Below, piece by piece: positions 34,982-43,515 of a DNA stretch of 64,000 nucleotides; positions within the stretch are counted from its first letter, which is position 1, and each line of letters begins with the position of its first letter. This DNA comes from Vallitaleaceae bacterium 9-2 (GTDB taxonomy: Bacteria > Bacillota > Clostridia > Lachnospirales > Vallitaleaceae): assembly GCA_038396585.1 (NCBI GenBank), contig CP121691.1, positions 1,612,001-1,676,000 on the forward strand, given 5' to 3'. The position numbers and the translations under genes are program-made. Under the pieces are notes generated by a model. It made no database searches, was not told the origin of the DNA, and saw only the letters and a program-made list of their open reading frames with translations.

Positions 34982-35791
34982 ATGAAGTTTTTAGATCGTT
35001 TACAGCGTAAGTTTGGTCGAGTGGCAATACCGAACTTGATGCTATATATTGTATTTGCCAATGCCGCCGTATTTATTTTAGATCGGCTAGACCCCACACC
35101 CTTGACCTATCTTTTGATGCTGATTCCTGAACGGGTGTTTGCGGGTGAGATTTGGCGAGTATTTACATTTATTATGATTCCACCAACAAGTAGTTTAATC
35201 TTTATTATTTTTGTGTTGTATTTCTATTACTTGATTGGCAACACACTTGAACATGCATGGGGAAGCTTTAAGTTTAATGTATACTATTTTACCGGTGTGA
35301 TTATGCTGATAGCTACGAGCTTAATTTTTGGTATTACAGCAAGTTCTACATATTTGAATATGACATTATTTTTTGCGTTTGCCCGATTACATCCAGAGTT
35401 TCAAGTGCGAGTTTATTTTATTTTGCCGGTCAAAATTAAATATTTAGCATATTTTAGTGCGGGGTTATTAGCCTTCCAATTTATTATGGGGGGACCAGCG
35501 ACTAAAATTAGTGTCTTGGCAGGGGTATCTAACTTCCTTTTATTCTTTGGTAAAGATATAATTACTAATCGCAAGACACATGTTAAGAATCAAGTAAGAA
35601 AACAGCAGTATGAAAGAGGTATAACGCCTAAATCTAAACATGCACATAAATGTACAGTATGTGGCATTACAGAGCATGACGATCCGACAATGGAATTTAG
35701 ATATTGTTCTAAGTGTGAAGGATATCATGAGTATTGCATGAAACATTTAACAGAACATGAGCATATACAAGGGAACAATACTACTCAATAA
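34982..35791 (+). CDS. Rhomboid-like membrane protein with C-terminal zinc-binding motif
   Basis: A 269-residue protein with six predicted helices up to about residue 195. The pattern GEIWRVFTFIMIP then YLIGNTLEHAWGSFKFNVYYFTG follows rhomboid proteases, but the catalytic GxSG motif is not found, so it is probably inactive. The cytoplasmic tail holds CTVCG and CSKCEGYHEYCMKHLTEH, a probable zinc site. It starts 7 bases after the LiaF-like gene and its end overlaps the convergent XRE gene by 11 bases. Function unknown; a membrane chaperone-like role is possible. Confidence 0.75.
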   Translation: MKFLDRLQRKFGRVAIPNLMLYIVFANAAVFILDRLDPTPLTYLLMLIPERVFAGEIWRVFTFIMIPPTSSLIFIIFVLYFYYLIGNTLEHAWGSFKFNVYYFTGVIMLIATSLIFGITASSTYLNMTLFFAFARLHPEFQVRVYFILPVKIKYLAYFSAGLLAFQFIMGGPATKISVLAGVSNFLLFFGKDIITNRKTHVKNQVRKQQYERGITPKSKHAHKCTVCGITEHDDPTMEFRYCSKCEGYHEYCMKHLTEHEHIQGNNTTQ

Positions 35792-36230
35792 GCGGTAAAG
35801 ATAAAGTATAGAGGATGTCGTTTGTGTCTACAAGTGACATCCTTTGTTGTATGCTGTGAATGATAATGGTATCTCGTAGGTCCTTTGGATGTAAAGGATG
35901 GTGACCTGCATAGGTTAGAAGACGTTGAGCTTCTTCTAAGCTTGGGTGAAGAGATAAGATGATGGCGATGACCTTTGCCCGCGATGGATTTTTTTGTCCT
36001 GAAAAAATTTCATAGGCGTATTGACGCGATATGTCTGAACGAAAAATCAGCGCACTTTTAGACATATCGTATTTTTTTAATAAAAAATTGAGATAATCAG
36101 CAAGTGAAGGGCGATAGAGTTGATCAGAATTTTTTTCGATAAAACGATAGATATTGGAAGTTTCTTTTATTTCTTTAAATAGAATCTCTGTATCTTTATT
36201 AGTTAATTGTTTGTTTTTTTGATTGGCCAT
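35781..36230 (-). CDS. XRE-like helix-turn-helix regulator
   Basis: A 149-residue protein with a Cro/CI-type domain in its middle (SLADYLNFLLKKYDMSKSALIFRSDISRQYAYEIFSGQKNPSRAKVIAIILSL), preceded by a helical N-terminal part and followed by a helical C-terminal part. No metal or ligand motif is evident. It is convergent with the rhomboid-like gene (11-base overlap) and divergent from mscS, with 78 bases between. GAGGGGAA precedes its ATG on the minus strand. Confidence 0.78.
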   Translation of the reverse strand: MANQKNKQLTNKDTEILFKEIKETSNIYRFIEKNSDQLYRPSLADYLNFLLKKYDMSKSALIFRSDISRQYAYEIFSGQKNPSRAKVIAIILSLHPSLEEAQRLLTYAGHHPLHPKDLRDTIIIHSIQQRMSLVDTNDILYTLSLPLIE

Positions 36231-36308
36231 AGTATATTCCCCTCTTTGAATATTTATAAAAATAGTATATCATAATAATATATAAAGACAAAGAAAGGAA
36301 AGAGAAAA

Positions 36309-37544
36309 GTGTTAAAAAATGCATTATCAAATTTGTTAAGTCCAATGATTGACCCAGAAGGAGAACTTGGATCCTTTATTATTTTTGTTTCGTTAACCGT
36401 TTTAGCCTTGATTTTTGCCCTTATTATTGATCGCATAGCTACAACTGTTGTTCAGCGGGTTATACGTAAAATTGTATTAAAAACGCCGACAAAAAAAGAT
36501 GAAATGATCTATGATAGAAAAGTCTTCCATTGGCTTGCCCATTTTGCAACGATTATTATTTTGTATGTTTTTAGTTTCTCCTACGGGGACATGGGGCGAG
36601 TTATCCGACATATTCTTGTCTATTCCGGAATAGCAATTACGGTAGTTGCCGTATTTAAGCTTTTGGATGCTGTTAATGATATCTATAATTTAGAACCCTA
36701 TGCCAAGGATATGCCGATTAAAGGGCTTCTTCAAGTAGTTAAAATCGGAGTATTTATTTTTGCATTAATTATTGGATTAGTTAATTTTAGCAACAGTGGT
36801 TCTGCACTTGCGCTCCTTTCGAGTGTTGGTGGAATGTCGGCAATTCTTTTACTGGTATTTAGAGATAGCATATTAGGATTTGTTGCAGGGATACAACTAT
36901 CGACCAATCGCTTGTTAAGTATTGGTGACTGGATTGAAATGCCGCAGTTTAGAGCCAATGGAGCCGTTATTGATGTTTCCCTTACTAAAGTTTCTGTAGA
37001 AAATTGGGATAATACAATTACACATATTCCCGCCTATAAATTTATTGAAGAAGCATTTACCAACTGGGAAGGCATGAGCAAATCTGGAGCACGACGGATA
37101 TCTCGACAAATCATACTTGATGGAGGCGATGTTCGATTCTTAGATGCTGAGCAGATGAATGCATTGAAAAAGGTAGAACTGCTAAGAGATTACATTGAAC
37201 AAAAAGAACAGGATATTAATGCGCATAATGCAAAGATTGCATCTACGCATCCACTCAACAAACGTGCATTGACAAATATAGGTACATTACGAGTATATAT
37301 CAATGAATATTTGAAAACACATCCATCCATTAGTCAAGACTTTATTATTATGGTTAGGCAATTAGAATCTACGGGGCAAGGGATCCCTTTACAGGTTTAT
37401 TGCTTTAGTAATGATATTCGTTGGAAGTATTATGAAGAAATACAAGCGAACATATTTGAGCATATATATTCGGTATTGCCATATTTCGGGCTTTCATTAT
37501 TTCAGGTACCTACGGGGCAAGACTTTAAAAAGATTCAGAAATAA
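36309..37544 (+). CDS. MscS family mechanosensitive channel (YbdG-like)
   Basis: A 411-residue membrane protein with about five hydrophobic helices ending in the MscS pore helix (SSVGGMSAILLLVFRDSILGFVAGIQLS), then the beta domain (IGDWIEMPQFRANGAVIDVSLTKVSVENWDNTITHIP). The unusually long cytoplasmic part and its size place it near the YbdG subgroup. It would open under osmotic down-shock. GTG 36309 follows AGGAAAG; it is the most plausible start. Confidence 0.88.
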   Translation: MLKNALSNLLSPMIDPEGELGSFIIFVSLTVLALIFALIIDRIATTVVQRVIRKIVLKTPTKKDEMIYDRKVFHWLAHFATIIILYVFSFSYGDMGRVIRHILVYSGIAITVVAVFKLLDAVNDIYNLEPYAKDMPIKGLLQVVKIGVFIFALIIGLVNFSNSGSALALLSSVGGMSAILLLVFRDSILGFVAGIQLSTNRLLSIGDWIEMPQFRANGAVIDVSLTKVSVENWDNTITHIPAYKFIEEAFTNWEGMSKSGARRISRQIILDGGDVRFLDAEQMNALKKVELLRDYIEQKEQDINAHNAKIASTHPLNKRALTNIGTLRVYINEYLKTHPSISQDFIIMVRQLESTGQGIPLQVYCFSNDIRWKYYEEIQANIFEHIYSVLPYFGLSLFQVPTGQDFKKIQK

Positions 37545-37548
37545 ACTC

Positions 37549-37577
37549 TTGTAACGTATTGAAGTATATGATAAAAT
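37549..37577 (+). promoter_or_regulatory. serC-serA promoter
   Basis: TTGTAA at 37549-37554, 17-nt spacer, TAAAAT at 37572-37577, about 110 bases before serC; the leader shows no recognised riboswitch. Confidence 0.6.
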
Positions 37578-37693
37578 GTTAACAGTGTACGCGCGAGATA
37601 TACGTATGTATTTCTGTGAGAAACTCAGACGCATTATTACATGAACATATAACGGCGTAGCCAACAAAATTCTGACAAATAGGAGTGATAATA

Positions 37694-38776
37694 ATGGAAC
37701 GTGTTTATAATTTTTCAGCTGGACCATCAACGTTACCTGAGGAAGTATTAAAAATTGCTGCAAGTGAGTTAGTCAATTATCAAGACTCAGGTATGAGCGT
37801 CATGGAGATGAGCCACCGATCAGCAGTATATAGTAAGATTATTGAAGAAGCAAAACAAGATTTTATAGATTTATTGTCAATACCGGACAATTATGAAGTG
37901 CTGTTTTTACAAGGTGGTGCGTCGCTTCAGTTTGCAATGATTCCATTAAATATTGGTAATAAAAATAAAAAAGCTCAATTTATTAATACAGGAGCATGGT
38001 CAAAAAAAGCCATTGCAGAAGCAAAAAAATATATGAATGTTGAGGTGTTGGCTTCATCGGAAGATAAAACCTTCTCCTATATACCAGATTTAGATAAGAT
38101 TAGCATTGATCCAGACGCGGACTATTTTTACATTACGTCAAACAATACCATCTATGGTACGGAATTCACAAAATTGCCGGATACAAAAGGCGTTCCGGTT
38201 GTAGCCGATATGTCTTCAAACATTCTTTCAAAGCCTATTAATGTATCGGACTATGGCATTATCTTTGCCGGCGCACAAAAAAATATGGGACCAGCTGGTG
38301 TAACGGCTGTAATTATAAGAAAAGATTTAATTCAAGAGGTTCCTGAATCGGTTCCGACGATGTTAAGATATTCAATTCATGCGGATAATGATTCGATGTT
38401 TAACACACCACCAACATATAGTATTTATGTTGCAGGACTTGTGTTTAAATGGCTCAAGCAAAATGGTGGACTCGAAGCGATTGAAAAAACAAATATCCAA
38501 AAAGCGGACCTTCTCTATAATTATCTTGACTCAACAGATTTTTATATAGCGCCTGTAGATAAGCAAAGCCGTTCGAAGATGAATGTTACCTTTATTTGTA
38601 AAGAGGATGCATTAAATGCACAGTTTATTAAAGAAGCTGCAAATCAGGGCATGGTTAATTTAAAAGGACACCGAAGTGTTGGCGGCATGCGTGCAAGCAT
38701 TTACAATGCAATGCCAATTGAAGGTGTACAAAAACTTGTTGATTTTATGAAAGCATTCGAAGCAAAACACGCATAA
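37694..38776 (+). CDS. serC: Phosphoserine aminotransferase
   Basis: A 360-residue PLP enzyme. N-terminal YNFSAGPSTLPEEVL, the substrate-contact MSHRS, LQGGASLQF and the Schiff-base lysine in FAGAQKNMGPAGV identify SerC. It makes 3-phosphoserine from 3-phosphohydroxypyruvate and glutamate. ATG 37694 has AGGAGTG 7 bases upstream; an upstream GTG in frame is unlikely. First gene of the serC-serA-DUF1015 operon. Confidence 0.95.
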   Translation: MERVYNFSAGPSTLPEEVLKIAASELVNYQDSGMSVMEMSHRSAVYSKIIEEAKQDFIDLLSIPDNYEVLFLQGGASLQFAMIPLNIGNKNKKAQFINTGAWSKKAIAEAKKYMNVEVLASSEDKTFSYIPDLDKISIDPDADYFYITSNNTIYGTEFTKLPDTKGVPVVADMSSNILSKPINVSDYGIIFAGAQKNMGPAGVTAVIIRKDLIQEVPESVPTMLRYSIHADNDSMFNTPPTYSIYVAGLVFKWLKQNGGLEAIEKTNIQKADLLYNYLDSTDFYIAPVDKQSRSKMNVTFICKEDALNAQFIKEAANQGMVNLKGHRSVGGMRASIYNAMPIEGVQKLVDFMKAFEAKHA

Positions 38777-38806
38777 GACAATAAATCAAGAAAAGTGGAG
38801 GATATG

Positions 38807-39976
38807 ATGTTTACAATAAAAACGTTAAATAAAATTGATGAACAAGGATTGAATTTGTTATCGGATCAATATAGAGTCATTGATGAAAACGCCGAAGGCG
38901 ATTACGAAGGAATAGTACTACGAAGCTTTAAGTTACATGATTATACAATGTCAAATAATGTAGCTGCTATTGCAAGAGCAGGAGCAGGAGTGAACAATGT
39001 TCCTGTTGACCAATGTTCGCAAGAAGGGATTGTTGTCTTTAATACGCCAGGAGCCAATGCGAATGCGGTTAGAGAATTGGCATTGGCTGGTTTGCTTATG
39101 TCTTCACGGGACATTCCAGGTGCCATTGATTGGGCAAAAACGCTGAAAGATCAAAGCGACATCGCTAAAAAAGTTGAAGCAGGAAAAAGTAATTTCGCAG
39201 GACCGGAGATAATGGGCAAAACATTAGGTATCATTGGACTAGGTGCTATCGGAGCACTTGTTGCCAATGCGGCAATATCCTTAGGTATGGACGTATATGG
39301 ATATGACCCTTTTATTTCTGTCGATGCAGCATGGGGATTAAAACGTGTCGTACATAAAGCAAGTAATATGGATGAATTGTTGGAAAAATCCGATTACATT
39401 AGTGTTCATGTACCTTTAATGGATGAAACAAAAGGAATGATTAATACAGACTTAATCGATAAGATGAAAGATGGCGTTCGTATTTTGAATTTTTCACGAG
39501 GTGAATTGGTGGATGATGATGCTATTGAATCTGCATTAAAATCTGGAAAAGTCAGCCGATATGTTACGGATTTTCCAAATGAGCGAACAATTGAAATGGA
39601 CGGTGTCATTGCAATTCCGCATTTAGGTGCATCGACTCCAGAATCAGAGACAAACTGTGCAAAAATGGCAGTAGCACAATTAAAAGATTATCTTGAAAAT
39701 GGTAACATATGTAACTCAGTGAACTACCCAGCAGCGGACTTAGGTGTATGTAATTCGATAGCACGATTGAGTGTCTTGCATAAAAACATTCCTAACATGG
39801 TCGGACAGATAACGTCTGTTTTGGCAAATGCCAACCTTAATATTTCGGACATGCTAAATAAAAGTAAAAATGGTAATGCATATACATTACTTGATTTAGA
39901 AGATGTTGTGACAGAATCGGTGGTTGCAAAACTTAAAGCGATTGAAGGTGTATTAAAAGTTCGTGTAATCAAATAG
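38807..39976 (+). CDS. serA: D-3-phosphoglycerate dehydrogenase
   Basis: A 389-residue NAD-dependent dehydrogenase with the nucleotide motif GLGAIGALVANAA, the catalytic PHLGASTPESE histidine, and a C-terminal ACT domain (NMVGQITSVLANANLNISDML) for feedback control. It is the short form lacking the intervening domain of long SerA proteins. ATG 38807 follows GGAGG by 5 bases; the frame is open to GTG 38795, which is the Shine-Dalgarno itself. Confidence 0.95.
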   Translation: MFTIKTLNKIDEQGLNLLSDQYRVIDENAEGDYEGIVLRSFKLHDYTMSNNVAAIARAGAGVNNVPVDQCSQEGIVVFNTPGANANAVRELALAGLLMSSRDIPGAIDWAKTLKDQSDIAKKVEAGKSNFAGPEIMGKTLGIIGLGAIGALVANAAISLGMDVYGYDPFISVDAAWGLKRVVHKASNMDELLEKSDYISVHVPLMDETKGMINTDLIDKMKDGVRILNFSRGELVDDDAIESALKSGKVSRYVTDFPNERTIEMDGVIAIPHLGASTPESETNCAKMAVAQLKDYLENGNICNSVNYPAADLGVCNSIARLSVLHKNIPNMVGQITSVLANANLNISDMLNKSKNGNAYTLLDLEDVVTESVVAKLKAIEGVLKVRVIK

Positions 39977-39994
39977 ATTTAATAGGAGGCAATC

Positions 39995-41224
39995 ATGGCA
40001 ACAATCAATCCATTTAAAGCATTAAGACCAGCAGCGCATCTAACACAAAAGATTGCAGCATTGCCTTATGATGTGTATAACCGTGTCGAAGCGATGGAAG
40101 TGGTCAAAGCGAATCCATTGTCATTTCTTCAAATTGATCGCGGTGAGACGTTACTAGATAATCAAATTGATATGTATGATAGTCAAGTATATGAAGCGGC
40201 AAAAAAGCGTTTTAATCAAATGATACATAATGGGCAATTCGTTCAAGATGAGCAAGAACAGCTATATATATATGAACTTGAACGTTTTGGCAAGATACAA
40301 AGAGGAATTGTTGGATGTGTACTTGCAAAAGAATACCTTTCAGGTATGATAAAAAAGCATGAAAATACACGCGAGATAAAAGAAAATGATCGTATACAAC
40401 ATATAGATACACTTCAGGCACATACAGGTCCTATATTTCTAACGTACAAAAATACAAATACTATGCAGATGCTTTTTGAACAGGTACGACAAGAAGCACA
40501 CGTTATATTTGAATTTACAGGAGAAGATGGGGTACGCCATAAAGGGTATGCAGTCAAGAAAACAGAAGATATAATAAAAATACAGAACGAAGTTCAGAAA
40601 ATGAACAATCTGTATATTGCAGATGGGCATCACCGTGCAGCATCAGCGGCAAAGATAGCTCAAAAGTACGCTTTTGAAGGTGAAGCAGCACAATTTTTAG
40701 CTGTAGTTTTTCCGGATTCTGAACTTGAGATTCTTGATTATAATCGTGTGGTTACAGATTTGAATCAATTATCTGTGGATGAATTCTTATCAAAAATCGA
40801 ACAAAACTTTTCGATTATTTCAAAGTCCATTAATCCCTTTTCACCACAGGAAAAAGGAACATTTGGGATGTACTTAGAGAATGTATGGTATGGACTAGCG
40901 TTTAAGAAGAAGGATACTATGAATAATGATCCGGTAAAGGAATTGGATGTCTCAATTTTACAAGATTACATTCTAGAACCAATTTTAGGAATTCAAGATC
41001 CAAGAACAAGTGAGCGCATTGATTTTGTTGGAGGTATACGGGGGTTAGGAGAACTTGAGCGACGTGTACATCATGATATGAAAGTGGCATTTTCAATGAA
41101 ACCAACATCAATTCATGAATTGATTGATGTCTCAGATGCAGAACGTTTAATGCCGCCAAAATCCACTTGGTTTGAACCAAAGCTACGTAGTGGACTCTTT
41201 ATTCATCGAATACATATAAACTAA
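39995..41224 (+). CDS. DUF1015 family protein
   Basis: A 409-residue protein of unknown function. Conserved DUF1015 segments are FKALRPAAHLTQKIAALPYDVYN at the start, KKHENTREIKENDRI, and IADGHHRAASAAK near the middle. The DGHHRAA motif resembles the G-x-H-R-x-x-A pocket of ParB/sulfiredoxin-fold proteins, which include free-serine kinases, so a serine-related enzyme is a reasonable guess in this setting. It begins 18 bases after serA with GGAGG and ends the operon at the terminator 41231. Function is inference. Confidence 0.82.
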   Translation: MATINPFKALRPAAHLTQKIAALPYDVYNRVEAMEVVKANPLSFLQIDRGETLLDNQIDMYDSQVYEAAKKRFNQMIHNGQFVQDEQEQLYIYELERFGKIQRGIVGCVLAKEYLSGMIKKHENTREIKENDRIQHIDTLQAHTGPIFLTYKNTNTMQMLFEQVRQEAHVIFEFTGEDGVRHKGYAVKKTEDIIKIQNEVQKMNNLYIADGHHRAASAAKIAQKYAFEGEAAQFLAVVFPDSELEILDYNRVVTDLNQLSVDEFLSKIEQNFSIISKSINPFSPQEKGTFGMYLENVWYGLAFKKKDTMNNDPVKELDVSILQDYILEPILGIQDPRTSERIDFVGGIRGLGELERRVHHDMKVAFSMKPTSIHELIDVSDAERLMPPKSTWFEPKLRSGLFIHRIHIN

Positions 41225-41230
41225 TAGACT

Positions 41231-41260
41231 AAAACTCGGATATGTGTCCGAGTTTTTTTT
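41231..41260 (+). terminator. Terminator of the serC-serA-DUF1015 operon
   Basis: AAAACTCGGA and TCCGAGTTTT arms, 6-nt loop and a run of eight T residues. Confidence 0.93.
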
Positions 41261-41349
41261 ATTAAAAACCAGAATTCAATTTTATAATCTTATATGGCGA
41301 ATCAATTATAAAAAAATAATAGGATTTTAATAGATAGACGTTGAGAGTA

Positions 41350-41358
41350 TGATATAAT
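41350..41358 (+). promoter_or_regulatory. Extended -10 promoter of hflK-hflC
   Basis: TGATATAAT (extended -10) without a convincing -35 box, 30 bases before hflK. Confidence 0.55.
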
Positions 41359-41387
41359 AAATAAAGCACAAAAAAGGAGGAAACATA

Positions 41388-42413
41388 ATGAACCAGCAAT
41401 TTTACAATAAAGATGATGACAATGTTGTTGATATTGACATGCGGTCAATGCGTAAAAAAATCTTTACCATTGGACCGATTATTATCATTATAATTGCGTT
41501 AGCCTTTATTTTATTAAACAGCATTTACATGCTTGAAAACCAGGAAAATGCAGTTGTCCTACGTTTTGGTCGAGTCAATGAAGTAGTAACAGATCCAGGG
41601 TTACACTTTAAAGTCCCGTTGGTAGATCAAATTGAAAAAGTCGATGTTCGTGCCATCTACAATATGGAATATGGATTTAGAACGGATACGCCGGGGACAG
41701 AAAAAGCTTCTCCAGTACATTCAGAAGAAGAAGCGGAAGCACGAATTATCGTTGATGGGGCAAACAATAATGCATCCATTGCCTTAATTGAATTAGTTAT
41801 TCAATATCGAATAAATAATCCGGTGGACTATTTATTTAAAGTCGATGATCCGGAAGGTACATTACGCCTTGCCCTTGAAGATGTTCTTCGCGCAAGCGTT
41901 CAGTCTTTAACATTAGATGAAGCGAAGACACAAAAAGAACTGATTGATGCTGCTGTTTTACCAGAATTACAGCAAAAAATGCAAGAATATGAATCAGGAC
42001 TTGAGATTCTTTTAGTAGCAACACAAAATGTTCAGTTTTTGGACAATGTAGAAACGGCATACCAACAAAAAGAAAATGCAAACCAATATAAAAACGGTAA
42101 ACGTGAAGATATTGAAAAGTATAACAATACAGTTATTCCACAAGCCCGAGCAGAAGCTACAAAGCTGGTCGAAGAAGCGAATGCGTATCGTGCAGAAGTT
42201 ATTGCATCAGCTAATGCAGGGGTTGCAGAGTTTAATGCTTTATATACTGAGTATGTCAATAATCCGGATATTCTTAAGGAACGATATTATATTGACGCAA
42301 TGACCGCATTTTTAGGTAATAATAAAATAATTGTTGACGGAGCCTCAGGCAGTGATGTCTATAAATTTTATAACTTGGATGATAGTGCAATTAAGCAATC
42401 TATTGTTGAGTAG
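41388..42413 (+). CDS. hflK: HflK-like SPFH membrane protein
   Basis: A 341-residue SPFH/stomatin protein with one N-terminal TM helix (about residues 24-45) and an SPFH domain starting with ENQENAVVLRFGRVNEVVTDPGLHFKVP. A long alanine/glutamate-rich coiled coil follows (TKLVEEANAYRAEVIASANAG). In E. coli, HflK and HflC form a ring around FtsH. AGGAGG precedes the ATG and hflC follows after 14 bases. Confidence 0.9.
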   Translation: MNQQFYNKDDDNVVDIDMRSMRKKIFTIGPIIIIIIALAFILLNSIYMLENQENAVVLRFGRVNEVVTDPGLHFKVPLVDQIEKVDVRAIYNMEYGFRTDTPGTEKASPVHSEEEAEARIIVDGANNNASIALIELVIQYRINNPVDYLFKVDDPEGTLRLALEDVLRASVQSLTLDEAKTQKELIDAAVLPELQQKMQEYESGLEILLVATQNVQFLDNVETAYQQKENANQYKNGKREDIEKYNNTVIPQARAEATKLVEEANAYRAEVIASANAGVAEFNALYTEYVNNPDILKERYYIDAMTAFLGNNKIIVDGASGSDVYKFYNLDDSAIKQSIVE

Positions 42414-42427
42414 GAAGGAGGAAAACG

Positions 42428-43375
42428 ATGAAAAAAACAGGAATTATTGTTGCGATACTCGTTGTTGTAGGACTATTTGTATTAGCAAATTCACTATATA
42501 TAGTTAAAGAAGATCAAGTAGCAGTGATAAAAACATTTGGAAAAATTAATGATGTTATTATTGCTCCAGACGATGAAGCTAAAGTACGCGAGAACTTGGA
42601 ACGCAACAATTATAACAATATTCAAGTGATTTCAGAAAAAGGTTTACATTTTAAACGACCTTTTATTGATACAGTCAACCATTACTCAGCAAAGTATTTG
42701 ACTTATACGTCAAACACCAAGCTGATTAATACAAATGACGAACGACGTATAGAAATAGAAATGTATGCACAATACCGTGTACTTGATCCGGTAGTCTATA
42801 GCCTAGCTGTAGGCAATAAATTTGAAGCGAATAAACGTATGGATGAATATGTCTATAAGACGGTTATTAACTCAGCTAATACACTAAAGTTTGATGAATT
42901 CTTTTATCAGAACACATTAGAGGAACTGCTTGATTCTAAAAAAGAAACATTAAATGAACAGCTGGTTTCTGAATATGGATTGTTTGTGACGGATATCGGG
43001 ATTAATCGAAAAAACTTTCCTCAATCAAACATAGCCAATATTGAGGAAAAGATGGCAAAAGAGATTGAAAAAGAGTCTGAGAAGCTTATTGCAGAAGGTG
43101 ATAGTGAATATATAAAGGCTCAATCAATGACTGATCGTCAGCGTGCTGAGATTATTAGTAAGGCAGTTGAAGAGGCGGCTGTTATTAAAGCGGAGGCAGA
43201 TGCTGAATCCATTCGTATTTATCAGGAATCCTTACAAAAAGACTTAGAGTTTTTCCAATTTATTAAACGTATGGAGATTTATGAAAATATTAAAGGAAGT
43301 ACTATTTTCCTTGATAATGATAATGCCATCTTTAATTATATCAGCGGATATCCAGAAGGTATTCAGCCCAATTAA
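42428..43375 (+). CDS. hflC: HflC-like SPFH membrane protein
   Basis: A 315-residue partner of HflK with one TM helix (about residues 5-24), SPFH domain (VKEDQVAVIKTFGKIN, GLHFKRPFIDTVNHY) and a C-terminal coiled coil rich in A/E/Q (QRAEIISKAVEEAAVIKAEADAES). A ~25-residue insertion (DDEAKVRENLERNNYNN) within the SPFH part is typical of HflC proteins. RBS AGGAGG lies 8 bases before the ATG; a terminator follows. Confidence 0.9.
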   Translation: MKKTGIIVAILVVVGLFVLANSLYIVKEDQVAVIKTFGKINDVIIAPDDEAKVRENLERNNYNNIQVISEKGLHFKRPFIDTVNHYSAKYLTYTSNTKLINTNDERRIEIEMYAQYRVLDPVVYSLAVGNKFEANKRMDEYVYKTVINSANTLKFDEFFYQNTLEELLDSKKETLNEQLVSEYGLFVTDIGINRKNFPQSNIANIEEKMAKEIEKESEKLIAEGDSEYIKAQSMTDRQRAEIISKAVEEAAVIKAEADAESIRIYQESLQKDLEFFQFIKRMEIYENIKGSTIFLDNDNAIFNYISGYPEGIQPN

Positions 43376-43395
43376 AAAATTAAATGATGTTGCTC

Positions 43396-43432
43396 AAAAA
43401 AAGATGCTTTTATTTTTAAAAGCATCTTTTTT
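43396..43432 (+). terminator. Terminator after hflC
   Basis: AAAGATGCTTTTA and TAAAAGCATCTTT arms with a short T loop and trailing T run. Confidence 0.9.
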
Positions 43433-43441
43433 AGTTCGTCA

Positions 43442-43470
43442 TTGCTATTTTATGGGATTAGAGATAAAAT
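43442..43470 (+). promoter_or_regulatory. glgB promoter
   Basis: TTGCTA at 43442-43447, 17-nt spacer, TAAAAT at 43465-43470. Confidence 0.6.
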
Positions 43471-43515
43471 AAATATAGATAATAATTTCACTTGTTTGGA
43501 CTAAGGAGGGGCCTT

